A program made the position numbers and the translations under genes. From Cryptomeria japonica (lineage: Eukaryota; Streptophyta; Pinopsida; Cupressales; Cupressaceae), in assembly GCF_030272615.1 (NCBI RefSeq), contig NC_081415.1, positions 419,206,757 through 419,270,756 of the forward strand: 64,000 bases of DNA. The letters run 5' to 3'. The notes beneath the pieces were generated by a model. That model was not told the DNA's origin, made no database searches, and saw nothing but the letters and a program-made list of their open reading frames with translations. Of this stretch, positions 9,582-21,500 are shown piece after piece (position 1 is the stretch's first letter; every line of letters starts with the position of its first letter).

Positions 9582-10775
9582 GTGATGGTGGGAAAATGAT
9601 GAGTGATAGATCAAGAGGAAAACTAACCCTCTCCCTTAAAGAGGGATGAGAGTTTCACTATTGATTACCCTTCAAGCACTTTTCACCATTACATTAGGGA
9701 GATAAGGGGTAATTCAATAGATCCAATCTCCACACAAAGATGATAGATGGAATTCTGAATGAATTAAGGATGTTATGATGATCCCCTTATTCCCTTTGTT
9801 TGATTTGAAATGGAAATCAATTGAATTATGTAGTACAAAAGTGACAAAGAATTGATTATAACTTGTGATCTGAATATGGGATGAAACTGTGCACCTAGAT
9901 CTGGTAGTAAAATGTCGAGATGAAGTTGCCCTGCAAATTTGATGAAAATTTGTTTGGACCATGGCGGGAATGTACACGGTCCTTCGAAAAATCCGTGAAA
10001 CAGAAAGAGTTTTTCCATCTCTGCAAATGAAGCCCGAATCTGAAAGTACAACTGCGCACCTACAACCTACACACATAAAAAAAGGGAAATGTGTTGGGAT
10101 TGGGGGTTTTCCTTTAGGTCAAACCCTGGTTTTGGAATTAACCAAGTAATGAAAGAAAGTACTTGCAAGTAGATGTAAATGAAAGACTGAATTGTAAATC
10201 ACCACAAGGGAGGTTGTAGTAGCAATGTTGATAGAAATGCTTGTATGGAATTGAATATTGAAAGCAATCTCCTCTTCAATGATTGAATCCTTGACTTGAA
10301 TGCAACACCTAGCCTTGAAGGGAGACTTGAGAATGCTCAATTCTGGAAAAGAATGTTTGAATGCTTTTGAATGCTTGATCACTTATGCAACATGACCTTA
10401 TCAAAATTCCACTTATTGAACCTTTTCTTTTTTTATGCAAATGAGAGGATGAATGCCCCTTAAATACATGTTTGAAGGATTTGAATTTCATCACGGGCTG
10501 ACATCGGGGAGATTTCTCACTCACTGCACAACCCACAACGCTTGCAGTAGAAAGGTCCTACCCCAAAATAGGGTAGGGACAGGGGCACCACGCCCCTGTC
10601 CTACCCCTTTCTTCAGGGAAGAGTGTGGATAGAGTGATGTGGAGGCTAAGGAAGAAGCAGTTTTCACAAGCCGAGCACTCTTCGGTCTCGGATCAGGCTA
10701 GGGGATTTGATTTCGCATGCGTGAGGACCCTAATGCGGTCGTAAATTGCTAGGGTCACAATTTTATGGTACTACA
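9582..10775 (-). repeat. E2 5' LTR (about 1194 bp)
   Basis: It is bounded by TG at 9582 and CA at 10775 as read on the plus strand. It is related to the E1 LTR across U3, R and U5, including the gene-like GGTTTGACCTAAAGG phrase (revcomp near 10110-10130) and the hairpin motif (9956-9982). Its U3 has a GC-rich hairpin at 10571-10606. Confidence 0.85.
10571..10606 (-). other. GC-rich hairpin in E2 U3
   Basis: GGACAGGGGC and GCCCCTGTCC (10577-10586 and 10592-10601) form a perfect 10-bp stem with a 5-nt loop. Flanking GGGTAG/CTACCC extends it to about 16 bp with one bulged G. It sits where E1 has its GC-rich array. Confidence 0.85.
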
Positions 10776-11650
10776 ATGAGTGTATTTGAATCTGTTCCCA
10801 GAAGGTGCTCCTAAAATGTCGAGACCGGTATGCCCATCGCACCAGTCCTCTTCACTTTTCTCTATTCAAAGGGGAATCTGTTTGTCACTGTAAATAAAGC
10901 CAATTCTGAAGATCACAACTATTTACATATTCTTGTGCACACTAAAGAAGGGAAATAGGTTGGGAATAGGGGCTTGCCTTAGGTCAAACCTCGATTTTGA
11001 AATTAACCATGAAATAGAAATGAAATGTAATTGAATTATAGTAATGGAAATGTTCTCCTTTTGAGGGAGATGTTGAATAATGACTAAAACACTAATGATA
11101 TACTTTTTAATGGATTTTTGACTGTCTCCACAAGGAATTAGGGTTTTATGAAGTCTTCATAAACATAGAACATGAATGCAAACTCCAATGCTTGAAACTT
11201 GACCTTACTTCTACTCCAATGCTTGAAAGAAGACTGATTACTTGCTCACTTGAATTTGAATGATTGCTTGATTGAATTCCTGGATTGTGTATCATGTCAA
11301 AATGAGAGTAGACCTTCTTTTATACTTGCCTATCAAAAAATAACTTAATTTTTTGACATGAGCCGACGTAGGATCTAGGTCCTCACCAAAATGAGATGAT
11401 CGTCAAGGGGCCCAAAAATGGGTTCTGATTGGGAGGACCAGGGCACCAACACCTTAGTCTTGACCAATCAGGAACCAAGAATAAAGGGGGAAATAAAGTG
11501 CAAAGTGAAAATAATGAATAATTTGCATGGTATGAGTAGAATCAAGGCTCCAATTAGGCCTTGGGACACGAACGCCAAGGTGAGGGCCCAAATGAGGACA
11601 AATTATAACGGAGTACAACTTAGGACACTATACCTATTTTATAGAATATA
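10776..11650 (-). repeat. E3: relict LTR of the E1/E2 superfamily, interrupted by E2
   Basis: The phrases AAAATGTCGAGA, the hairpin-like GACCGGT...ACCAGTC (10823-10847), TAGGTCAAACCTCGATTTTG and AATTAACCA follow the same order as in the E2 LTR. A minus-strand TATA (GTATAAAAG, near 11314-11322) also fits. The right end is not clearly defined. Sequence from about 11650 to 11769 shows nothing recognisable. Confidence 0.6.
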
Positions 11651-11769
11651 AAAAGCTTCCACCAAATATACAAAAAGAAATTCATTTCTCATAATTCATG
11701 AAAATATAGTCAATGGTATAGTGTGACAAAGAAAATAAGAAATATTGAACAACCTACTAGAGAAAAAAT

Positions 11770-12220
11770 TGTAAGAATTTGTTGAAAATAGCCAAGATCA
11801 AGAGCACATTGAATAGCACAAAAGAGGGACAAATCGATTTGATGAGAATAAATTGTATTCTAATCAAGATGCAAAATACTGATCAACTAGATCATCAAAA
11901 ATTGCATACAATGTAAATGAGTCTTCTTATAAAGGCAAGGCCATATGGATATGTGAGCATACAATTATGACATGTGGCTTAATGAGAAACAAGGGTAGGT
12001 AGGGGTAGGTAGGAGAAATAATAAAACATTCCACAAGAGGTGGATCACCCACCAAAGGTGGAATGTAACAACAAGATAAGACCACAAAAGGTGGAATTTC
12101 TCCTACATGCATCATCCCTATGTGCACACTTCCCTAAGTGTCTCATATCCAAACTACTATGAAATGCATTACCCTAAGTCAACTTAAGTAAAGTGTAATT
12201 ATCAGGAATAATTTACATCA
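11770..12220 (-). repeat. E4 3' LTR
   Basis: It matches 16466-16909 over its length. A TATA-like TTTATAAG is present on the minus strand near 11930. On its inner side a minus-strand purine tract (AAGGGGGGTTTTGA) is the likely polypurine tract. Confidence 0.88.
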
Positions 12221-12684
12221 AAACCCCCCTTAAGTGCAACTTATGGGAATGTAGACTTAAGTCAACAATGCAAGATGGGTCCTGACTATTAGGCCATGTT
12301 AGGTACACATGTACAAATGCAAATGCATGTAAACCAATGCAAATAAATCTCTCACAAACAGAGAAAGGGAGAAAACCATGTGGAATAAAAATCCCCCCCA
12401 AAAGAGAGATGAATATATACAAGAGAACTCTCAAAGAAGTATGTGAAGGACAAAACCCCATGTGAGGCAAAAGTCCTCCCCCCCTCCCCCATAAGAGAGA
12501 TGAAGAGAGACCAAGTAGCCCCCCCATAAGAGAGATGAAGAGAGACCAAGTAGCCCCCCCTCAATGTAGAAGATGCACCAATGGTAGAAGCTCGAAGTTG
12601 AATGAAGAAACTTCTCCACGGACTTTGAACAATGTTCCTCCCCTTAGGAAGAAAAAAAACCAAAGGTGTAACTATGATGTCTCC
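12221..12684 (-). other. E4 3' non-coding region with G-rich repeats
   Basis: On the sense (minus) strand this region has several G6-G7 tracts. An exact 35-bp direct duplication lies at 12491-12525 and 12526-12560, each copy ending in seven C on the plus strand. The overlapping short ORFs here read the same low-complexity tract in different frames and are not credible genes. Confidence 0.65.
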
Positions 12685-14712
12685 CTAATCATGAAGGGAA
12701 GATGTAGGAAAAAAACTCAAGATGTGTGGAGTCTCTGAAAACTGCTCAAGTGTCCCCATGTTGATGCTGAAAGTTGCCCTCTCCAAATCAAGTGTAGTAG
12801 TCCACACTGCTGGAAAAGGCAATCCAAGATCTAGTGGAGATGAATGTAGAACAAGATCCAAAGACTCACATGTCTCCTCTAAGGATAAATAGACCTCCTC
12901 CAAGTGTTGTACATAAGAATCCACAATCATGTCAACCTCAAAAGAATGATCAGGTAGAGAATGAACAAGAGGGTCATAGTGTTCCCTCACAACAAGTAAA
13001 GAAGGATCATATTCATCAAAGAGAAGATGAATATCATTAATGATGTCTCCCAAATCTACAATGTAGGACTCCACAAACAAACTTGCAATGTCTGTCAAGT
13101 AGTCATACCAAAAAATTGAAGTTGGAAGACAAGATATATCCTATTGCACTAAATCACAAGAAGGCACAACTGTAGCATCATCTGTATCATCTAGTGCAAT
13201 AGGTGATGTGATATCAAGAGGAGATGAAATGCTAGTCTCAAGAATAGGGTCATATGTGAGAATCCCCAAGTTCAAGTAACCAAAATTCTCCTCAATATCT
13301 GAATCAAAACAAGTGTGATCATCAAGTGAAGAATTAACATCATCAAAAGGACCAAAATGTGAAAAAGAGTACAACCGAGATGCATGATCCACCACCCCAG
13401 TTGCAAGGATACCTCTACTCTCCAAATCTGTAATAATAACTAAATCAGGTGTGAAGTCAACAATTCTCCTTGTTGCCCTATGAGTGATCTGATAGATGGA
13501 AAGAAGATTATTTGTCAAATGAGGTACACACAATACATCATTGAAGGAGTTATCCCCAATGCCAATAGATCCTTTCCCAATCACATTCATGTAAGTATGA
13601 TTACCCATCAAAATTGGTGGCATGTGGCAATGCTCAAATGAAGAGAACATAGAATGTGAAGATGCCATATGATGAGAAGCCCCTGAATCTAGAAGCCATC
13701 TCCTTGAATCATGACTTGTAGTAGCACAAAAAGCTTGTCCTTTACGTGTCCAAGAAGTGTTATTCTTTCTCTTATCAATTCCCTTTTCTTCAGAGGATGA
13801 AGGAGAAGTCGAGGTAGACATTCTAGAAGGTAAACTGATTTTGTTCTTCTCAAGAAGATGCTTCAACTCATCAATATCCTTCTTGTAACAATAGTGTTCT
13901 TCATGTCATGAATTCTTGCAATATGCACAAAAATACTTCTCCTTAGATGATTTCCCCTTAGATGAGGATGAGGATGTAGAATCACTTTGTTGTGGAGAGG
14001 GTGGTTGTCTTTTCTCTTCTTGTGGGTTTGGCTTAGAGTGTTTTTGCTTCTTGTTGGAGCCCTTTCCTTGATTCCCTTGATTAGCGACCAAAGCCATGGA
14101 CTTTGAAGACTTGAAAATCCCCATTTTCCTCAACTTATCCTACTCAAGAATCAAAAATTATGTCAACGTAGAAAAAAATGGTGCCTGGTATGAACTATTT
14201 GTCAATCTTTGAGTATGGAAGCTAGAGAGAAAGGTTGCATATTCTGATGGAAGCTTGTGCACCAAATTGAAAACCAATTGATCATCATCCTTGTTTATAC
14301 CAAAATCCATAAGTTATGCTCTAAGATTATTATCTTTGGTTACATAATCCTCAGTGGAATAAAAATTCTTGGGATCAAGGCTAGAGAATTCACTATCAAG
14401 CATGTACCCCTTAACCTTATCAACTTTGGCATACAAAGAAGCGAATTTGTCCCAAGCCTCTTTGACTGTTGTACATTTTTCAATATGTAAGATGAGATCT
14501 TTTGAAACATATTTCCTTAAAGTACCAGTAGTCATAGAGTTTCTAACAAGACAATCTATTTGAGCACTACGATCAACTTTAGGATCCGCAGGTGTTGATA
14601 TTGTTCCATCAACATATTTCATTGAACCTTTTTCCATTAACTTGCTCCAAGCATCAATTTTCTAAGAAGCATAGTTATGTGCAGTTAACAAAGGAAACTT
14701 AGGTGAACCCAT
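12685..14712 (-). pseudogene. gag: E4 gag-protease polyprotein with in-frame stops
   Basis: One frame from ATG 14712 runs about 676 codons to 12685 without a frameshift. It is interrupted by stops near 14662, 14314, 14140, 13906 and 13141. The Copia gag domain (UBN2/Retrotran_gag type) occupies the first 200 residues, with VKEAWDKFASLY as its typical core. A Lys/Ser-rich linker follows, then a CX2CX4HX4C zinc knuckle near residue 260 (CAYCKNS, a TGA, then HEEHYC), the stop falling where Gly is usual. A protease with the intact catalytic motif WLLDSGASHHM lies near residue 340, followed by NNLLSI. The final 150 residues are acidic, match nothing I recognise and occupy the place of integrase. 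Confidence 0.85.
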
Positions 14713-16447
14713 GATGAAACAAAAGAGCACAAGAGAAAAAGACAAGAGCACAAGAGAGACCTCCCCAAATTCACTCAATCAAGAACCCCCCCCCAAAAAA
14801 AAAAAAAAGAAAAAGAAAAAAAAGAAGATAATTTTGGCACTTTATGTGGAGTGCGTATACAATGGACCACTTGCAATCAATGGAAAAGTAGAACTCTAAT
14901 TGTGTTTTACAACTACCACAATTAGACTCTTGTAGACTTAAATAAAAAATATAAATGATCTCCAAGCAATTACAGGTACCCAATTGGACAAAAAATGACC
15001 AAATATTGTAAGTATAATATCCACTCAAAGTCACTACAAACTAATGGCAGATTATGAAATTAGATGAAAAATTATGCACTTTCAAACAAAGAGACACTTG
15101 AAAAGGAGGTTGTATGAGCCCGAACGAAGCCTTTGAAGTTGCAAAAATGAGGATTGGATAGGTACGGTCACCAAAAACTGAAAATTGTAAAAAGAAATCC
15201 ACCAAAATTAGAAAATAGCACCACCAATGTGAAGAGAATGAAAAATTTATCTAAATAAAAAAAAATTACACCCAAAAAAGGAGCAAAATTCAGCAAGTTA
15301 TGGCCCTTCAAAGTTTGCCTGCAAAATCAAAAAGTTCATTGGAGAGGGGGTCCAAATTTTCAAAAAAAAAGGTGTTGACACAGGCTAACATCAACAATTC
15401 ATGAGCATAAATTTGACAGTCGTATGACCATCAGAAAACCATCGCACCCCCTGCATGGGTTGTCCGTATAGTACAGACTAATGACATGGCTTAATCGAAA
15501 GATGACACGTGGTGTACAACAAGATGACATGGCAGTACAGTCGTGCTGACTGAGCTACCACGTGGACTATATGATCTACTGACTATGTCAATCATACAAA
15601 TGACATGGCATCTAGGTGGTAGTTGATTAGACTGCTGATGTAGTCATTCGTACAACTGAGGTGGCGCGACACGTAGCCTGTACGGATGTTGACTGTGCGC
15701 TGATATAGCTGAATGACTGGGCACCAATTGGCCTACTGATTGGGCAGTGACTTGGTGTATGGAATGTGTATGTGACACAAAGTTATCTGCAGGTTAGTGA
15801 TCGCTTGCCACGTGGCAAACGTGGGACCCTCTGGTGCATTGGTGAAGTGGCAGGTCACCGACGGGGAAGAAGATCGTGGCTTAGCCAAGGAGAAGACCAA
15901 GGCGGTAGCCGAGAGGAGTGTCAAGGGCAGTGTAGGCAATGACGGGGATGAAGGAAGGTAGGTGAGAGGCTGCCGAGCAGAGTGAGGAGAAGGTGGCTGC
16001 CGGGAGACAAACAACAACGGGCAGCGGTCCAGTTTGTATGGCCTTGCAATAAATGCAGGCACAGGGTACGAGGGCGGGGGTGACACGAACCCCCCCCCCC
16101 CCCCCCCCCCTTAATATAATATTATTTTTTGACAATAAGTTTAAAAAAATAACTTTTACACATATAAAATTTCTGCGAATTAAAATAAACCAGGAGAAAT
16201 TTTTAATTTTTAATTTTTTTTTATAAAACCCGTATCATAGGCCCAAATTGGATAATTTTTTTCTCCAAAGCCTAGAAATTGACTTTTGCCAAATATAGGC
16301 AAATTTATACTCAATTTTCATAGAAACAACCTCCTAGACACAATGGTGAGGTTGGAATCTCCATAGGATGCCCCTAAAACATGCAGCTCCCCAAATCCAA
16401 AAAAGCAAAGCTCCAAAATCTCTCAATGAAGACTAACCAATGAAGCC
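14713..16447 (-). other. E4 long leader
   Basis: This is 1.7 kb with no convincing coding frame. It contains an A-rich/C9 tract at 14786-14826 just upstream of gag, a GC-richer stretch at 15430-15960 with repeated TGACATGGC and ACACGTGG words, and a 21-base C run at 16090-16110. The ORFs at 15733-16135 overlap that run in two frames and lack known motifs. Confidence 0.6.
16090..16110. repeat. C21 homopolymer
   Basis: There are twenty-one consecutive C on the plus strand (G on the E4 sense strand). The true length is uncertain because homopolymers are prone to sequencing error. Confidence 0.8.
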
Positions 16448-16465
16448 CCAATGGCTCTGATACCA
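16448..16465 (-). promoter_or_regulatory. E4 primer-binding site, initiator tRNA-Met type
   Basis: On the minus strand TGGTATCAGAGCCATTGG lies directly next to the LTR. This is the classic Copia primer site complementary to tRNA-iMet. Confidence 0.93.
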
Positions 16466-16909
16466 TGTAAGAATTTATTGAAAATAGCCAAGATCAAGAG
16501 CACATTGCATAGCTCAAAAGAGAGACAAATAAATTTGATGAGAATACACTATATTCTAATCAAGATGCAAAATACTGATCAACTGGATCATCAAAAATTA
16601 CATACAATGTAGATGAGCCTTCTTATAAAGGCAAGGCCATATGGATATGTGAGAACACAATTATGACATGTGGCTTGATGAGAAACAAGGGTAGGTAGGA
16701 GAAATAATAAAATATTTCACAAGAGGTGGACCACCCACCGAAGGTGGAATGTAACAACAAGATAAGACCAACAAAGGTAGAATTTCTCCTACATGCATCA
16801 TCCCTATGCGCACACTTCCCTAAGTGTCTCATATACAAACTATTATGAAATGCATTACCCTAAGTCAACTTAAGCAAAGTGTAATTATCAAGAATAATTT
16901 ACACCAACA
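16466..16909 (-). repeat. E4 5' LTR
   Basis: It is the direct repeat of 11770-12220. The minus-strand start reads TGTTGGTGTAAATT, a common Copia LTR opening, and it ends TTCTTACA against the primer site. Confidence 0.88.
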
Positions 16910-17513
16910 AAATTTGTAGCCACATAATGGCAAGAAAACTCAAATTCTAGCTGAAATGTCATCAGATGAGGGAAAATAAAAAAGGGCTGAGGAGAATATT
17001 ATTGAGCATAAAGTAATTTTAAATGGAGAGGGTAGTGTAACTGATAAGGAAGACAAATAAGAAATCATATCATACAAAATTTGATATAGAAAAAAGATAA
17101 TTACTTTATGCAAGCAAATTCTTATACTACCTCAAATAAAATAAAATTTCAATATTCATGTACAAAAACAAGAGATTTATAGGATATGAATGAGGAACAT
17201 ACTTTAAGTTGAAATTATGACTTGATTTAAGTTAAAAATTATAGAAGATACGAAGAAAATAGGAGTCTATGAAATGTTGGAAATGAATAAAAATCTAATT
17301 CTAACTTGAAATAGAAACATAAATGTTGAGGAACATGACACCAAAAATTGAAGATCTCTCTATCCAATACACTAGCATGTAGCATGGATGTCCTAGCATA
17401 ATACTATCATCCAAGTTACCATTCATCTCATAATTTTCCAAAATGCTTGACTTAGGTACCAAAACCATTATAACATACATACATAAAGACAAGAAAAAAG
17501 CATAGGGATTGTC
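16910..17513. other. Unassigned AT-rich sequence between E4 and E5
   Basis: I see no sustained frame, repeat partner or RNA gene in these 600 bp. It ends with CATGG (17514-17518), the left target duplication of E5. Confidence 0.6.
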
Positions 17514-17518
17514 CATGG

Positions 17519-18785
17519 TGTTGGTCCAAAACAATAGGTGTTAAATACAACATTATACTCAATCTTAGAGACATGAGTTCCTAATTGAGAAGCTATCAAA
17601 ACCCCACTATCTTGGTCCATTTATCTTATCAACCCGAGGACATACAACTTGAAATGGGACAACAAAATATATGCACTAAGAGTTTTGAGGAACAAGTCTA
17701 TCCTAACTCTAAATAAATGAAATGTTGAATAAACCTTCTTAAAGAAATAATTTGCTTCTAGATTATAACATGGGAAAGTTATGCCAACTTCTATCAACAA
17801 AATATAAGCTTGTATAACCTATACAAAATTAATTGTCCTATTTTGTCGTGGCTGTAGAAACAAACATAGAATAATAGTCTAGTGGTTGTAGGAGCAGACA
17901 GTGAACAATTTACCAAAACAAATTTTAACAACTTTGAAAAGTAAAGTGCATTAAAACCAATGTACATAATCCTCAAAAAGTGGGGCCCCTTGAGTGAGTC
18001 TTTTGGATTACAAGCTGCAACATAGATTAACTATAAAGCTAACATAACCATGTAAAACACCACAAAATGATCAAACAATAAGTCTGCTTCTTTATTCAGA
18101 ATTAACTCGACAACATAACATAGTCTGATATTATAATAGTAACCAACTAAATTAGGAAAATTGAAGAGGAATATATAACATTCATCCTCATAACAATTTT
18201 CCACAATTGTCAATCCACTCCTAGTATCTAGGTGGAGGTTTTTATTTAAAATATAAAGTCTAAGAAGGCTAAGAGAAACATGACTCTATTTCGACCTTGA
18301 ACATTTGTACAATCTTCCCTAGATTTGCTCTAACATCCAACATGGTCATTAATAAAAACATTAATAGCTCATAACTGGTCTTGAAGGCTACTTAATGACC
18401 CCAAACAACTTGTGCTAAAGTTGTAACAACCTTTGACCCCTTCTTGCCTCACTATCCAATCCTGCTCATGTTGCCATGCTGCTAATAATCAAGCCTTGTT
18501 TTAACATAAAAGTCTTTCCACGCGGCTACAACACCAGGGCTACCACAAGGACATCTATTCTCATTCATGATCATTTATTGCAACATATTCATCATCACAC
18601 AAAGATATTGTTAATACTTATAGTTTCATTCATAAATTTTACTATTTCATCACAACAAATATTTGAGACTGAGGATAACATGACCAACATATAGAATCAA
18701 AAAGGCAATTCAAGATTAACTATCATATAAAAGTCTTAAGTATCATAAATCAATTTCAAATAAAGACATAAAGTAGGACTCATCA
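17519..18785 (-). repeat. E5 3' LTR
   Basis: It begins TGTTGGTCCAAAACAATAGG on the plus strand and matches 43060-44323 to the end. On its inner side the minus strand reads TAGTTGCGGGGTATGA, a plausible polypurine tract. Confidence 0.92.
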
Positions 18786-18829
18786 TACCCCGCAACTAGA
18801 GGTTTTGTTGGTCCACCAGCAAAAGGTTT

Positions 18830-21500
18830 TTGGTTCTCTTTCCAAATGAGCAACCTAAAATCTACAACATAAGTTTCTCCCCTTATTTTGGAAATAGGAC
18901 TCCATTAGAATCCTTGGTCCTTTTTAAAGTTTTCCCATCTATCCTTTTCCTGCTCCACATCATAGTACTAAAACTCCTCCCAATGTGGGGCATGCCACCA
19001 TAACATAGGTGGCTGGAAGAGCAATGGTATCCATTTCTCCTGCCGAGCCCAACCCAAATGGATATAGGTAGCTGCCCTTCTGAGTGTCGCATGATAGTTT
19101 CTGAGTGAGTGAGGCTCTATCCTTTTTAGGTCCTCAGGCAACCAATTCCACCTACGAGCTAGGTGTCCATACACTGCCCTTGCTGTTGTTTCTGCCATAT
19201 GCTCATATTCGTTGTAGGCCTCTTCTCTTAATGTTATCACTCTCCTCTTAACACCAGGTTGAGAGGTTAACTGATTCCACCTATAGTAAATTTCATTAGG
19301 GTCTCCCACTTCAGCTCTTAATGGTAATGGAACAGTTTACTCCATATCCAAGTATTCCCTTGCTTGTTCACCCCTGCTATTTTCATTCTGGATATAGGAC
19401 ATGAATGCCCTGAGGTGAATATCTCCAATTGTAGGCATTGTATTCCACTGTGGGGTACAAGGTATGGCATAGTTATGGAGATAAAACTCACACGATAAAT
19501 TTTTCTGGTGAGGAGATGAAGTGTTGTAGGCATTCACAAATCCTTCGAGAGTCAACAAAGATGAATTTAACCTAGACAATTCCCTACTTAGCTTATATGA
19601 AAGATGCAATTATTTTAAGTAAAGGGAGTATACCCTAGGAGGTGGTCTACATTCAATTGCTTGTGGCACTAAAGTAGCTATATTATTTATCCTATCCTCC
19701 AATCTATTTATTTTTGCATCTTATTCTTTTAATTTGCCTTCTAACAATTCTTTTTTCTCTTTCCATTCCTTCTCTTTTCTTTCCAATAATTCCCATATTT
19801 CAAGTGCAACTAAAGACCAATAAAATGGAGGTAGTTTATGTGTACTTACCACAATCTTCATTCTTTGCTCCTCCAAATTAACATTTTCTGCAACTTCTGC
19901 TAAGTTCTCCAACCCTGGTGCAATAGTCATTTTTTTAATAAAGGGTTCTCCACTACACGGTTGTTGATGTTTATGAGTGTCTTCATTGATAAGGTCAACT
20001 CGAATCTCTCCAGAATGAACCGATGCTTCCTCTTTTGCAACTTCTTCTTCATCCACTACTACATCCTGTGTTAAATTTTATGCCATAAACTGTGCTACAT
20101 CCTGGGCCACATCTCCTGCTATATATTGTGCTACATCTTCTAATTCTTCTTCTTCTAATTTTTCTCTAGATTCTTCTTTAGATACTTCCTCAAACTGAGA
20201 TGTATCCTTTAATTCTTCTTCAGACATTTCCTGAGACGCCTCCTAATGCTGGCTTCCCTCATCATTAGAGGAAGAAGATGGAGATTAAGTTTGAAACTTG
20301 GGGGAATCCCTTATAGGAACTTCTTCTTTTTTAGTATCCAAGCTTTGAATGTCAATTTGCTCCCCCTCAACAGTTTTACTCTTAAACTTCTTCTTTAATC
20401 TATGACTGCTTCTGGTAGGACATTTACTAGTAGCAGGCTTATCAATTTGCTTCCATTTCTGACCAGTTTGCCTTGTTTTTACAACTGGTTTTCTCATTTC
20501 CTAAGTTGTCGTAGGGAGTTTAGATTCCTTTACTTTATGCTTCCTAGATACAGGGGTCTTTGGTGAAGGTTTCTTTGGAGCAAAACTAGGAAGCTTAACC
20601 TTATTTTTCTCTTTTACCATTGTCTCTTGTGCATGTTTCCTTTTTCGACCCCAGATATCTATTAGTTTATGCACCATAGGAGCTTCCTCTACATTCTGAG
20701 TAGAACCCTCTTCTTCACTTGAAGAATCTCCACTAGAAATATTAGCTACTTTGGAGGATGAAGCACCTACAAATTCTTTAGCACTTGGTATCTACCTTAA
20801 TGGTTGATCTTCAGTTACATCCAAGAAATGCACCCATTGCATTATAGGGTTCTTTTCAACTAGGGTTTGCTCAATTAATAATTGGATTAAACAATGGTGA
20901 GAAACTGACTGGATGTTACCTTTTTGCACTTGGGCAACCATCTACTTTAGCATATTGTATAGGAAGTTGGGAACGTTCATACGTCATCCATGCATTAAAT
21001 GACTCAGAATCTTAAAATGGACGGAATGCAACTGCGATTGTTGACCTTCACAAGTAAGATACATGATGACATATGTCACCATATGAGCCCAGAGAGGTGG
21101 CAATGACAACCGATTTGTCCCTTGATGGTAACATGAAGTGGAGGGTCACCATGTTTTATAAATTAAGCTCGGGCTAACCTAGCATCGTTAGTTTGAGGAA
21201 ATGGTTCTCCAGTCCTAGGCAAGCCCATGATTTGTGCAATTCATTCTTCTGTAACAGGAAATCTCAATCTTTTGACCACTGCTTGGTCATCCCTTAGTGA
21301 TTGCACAAATTCTAGGGAAACCTCATCATCAGAAGCATGTAGCTTAAGAAAATAATCAAGCCAACGACATCCCTGAAGATAGGTTCACAATCTTGGTCAT
21401 GTAAGAGTAGGTTATGATTTGTAGGTTCATGTTGAATTGAAGGACCTCCCATTACTAAAAATTGCATTCCCTCCAAAGCAAATACCAAATTCCTCAAGAA
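18830..21500 (-). pseudogene. E5 extra 3' ORF (env-position ORF of Athila type)
   Basis: A large decayed frame lies downstream of integrase. From about 20500 leftward it stays in one minus-strand frame with stops. The first part (about 21400-20800) needs one frame change and reads like a plant transposon/retroelement protein (SLRDDQAVVKRLRFPVTEE, IAQIMGLPRTGEPFPQ). Then come a Lys/Ser/Pro-rich linker, a Glu-rich acidic segment (near 20200), a likely coiled coil (ERKEKEWKEKKELLEGKLKE, near 19760) and a conserved-looking C-terminal block with aromatic residues (RRWNWLPEDLKR; WWHAPHWEEF). No signal peptide or membrane segment is visible, so I would not call it an envelope protein. Its function is unknown. 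Confidence 0.6.

Larger units (their letters stand above)
7375..10775 (-). mobile_element. E2: relative of E1, 5' half (gag N-terminus, leader, 5' LTR)
   Basis: Reading leftward on the minus strand gives an LTR (10775-9582), a primer site, a leader and the start of gag, which is cut at 7375 by the E1 insertion. The remainder would lie left of E1, outside the window. The LTR opens TGTAGTACCATAAAATTG, clearly related to TGTAGCATCCTAAAATTG of E1, and gag is similar throughout its N-terminal region. Confidence 0.85.
11770..16909 (-). mobile_element. E4: non-autonomous Copia element (gag and protease only)
   Basis: A pair of about 445-bp LTRs (11770-12220 and 16466-16909) flanks an internal region with a tRNA-iMet primer site next to the right LTR, so the element reads on the minus strand. 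The internal 4.2 kb encodes only gag and an aspartic protease. Integrase, RT and RNase H are absent. LTR divergence by eye in the first 165 bp is about 8%. The flanking bases are AAAAT (left) and AAATT (right), an imperfect target duplication. Confidence 0.85.

Noticed and set aside
12213-12663. Several overlapping minus-strand ORFs
   Set aside because: They read the same G-run and GAGAGATGAAG repeats in different frames. The peptides are low-complexity and no motif is present.
15733-16135. Pro/Ser-rich ORFs near the C21 tract as possible genes
   Set aside because: Two frames overlap, one depends on the homopolymer length, and neither resembles a known protein.
18830-21500. Envelope glycoprotein in E5
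   Set aside because: The position fits, but I see no signal peptide, membrane segment or glycoprotein-like features, so only an unknown extra ORF is called.
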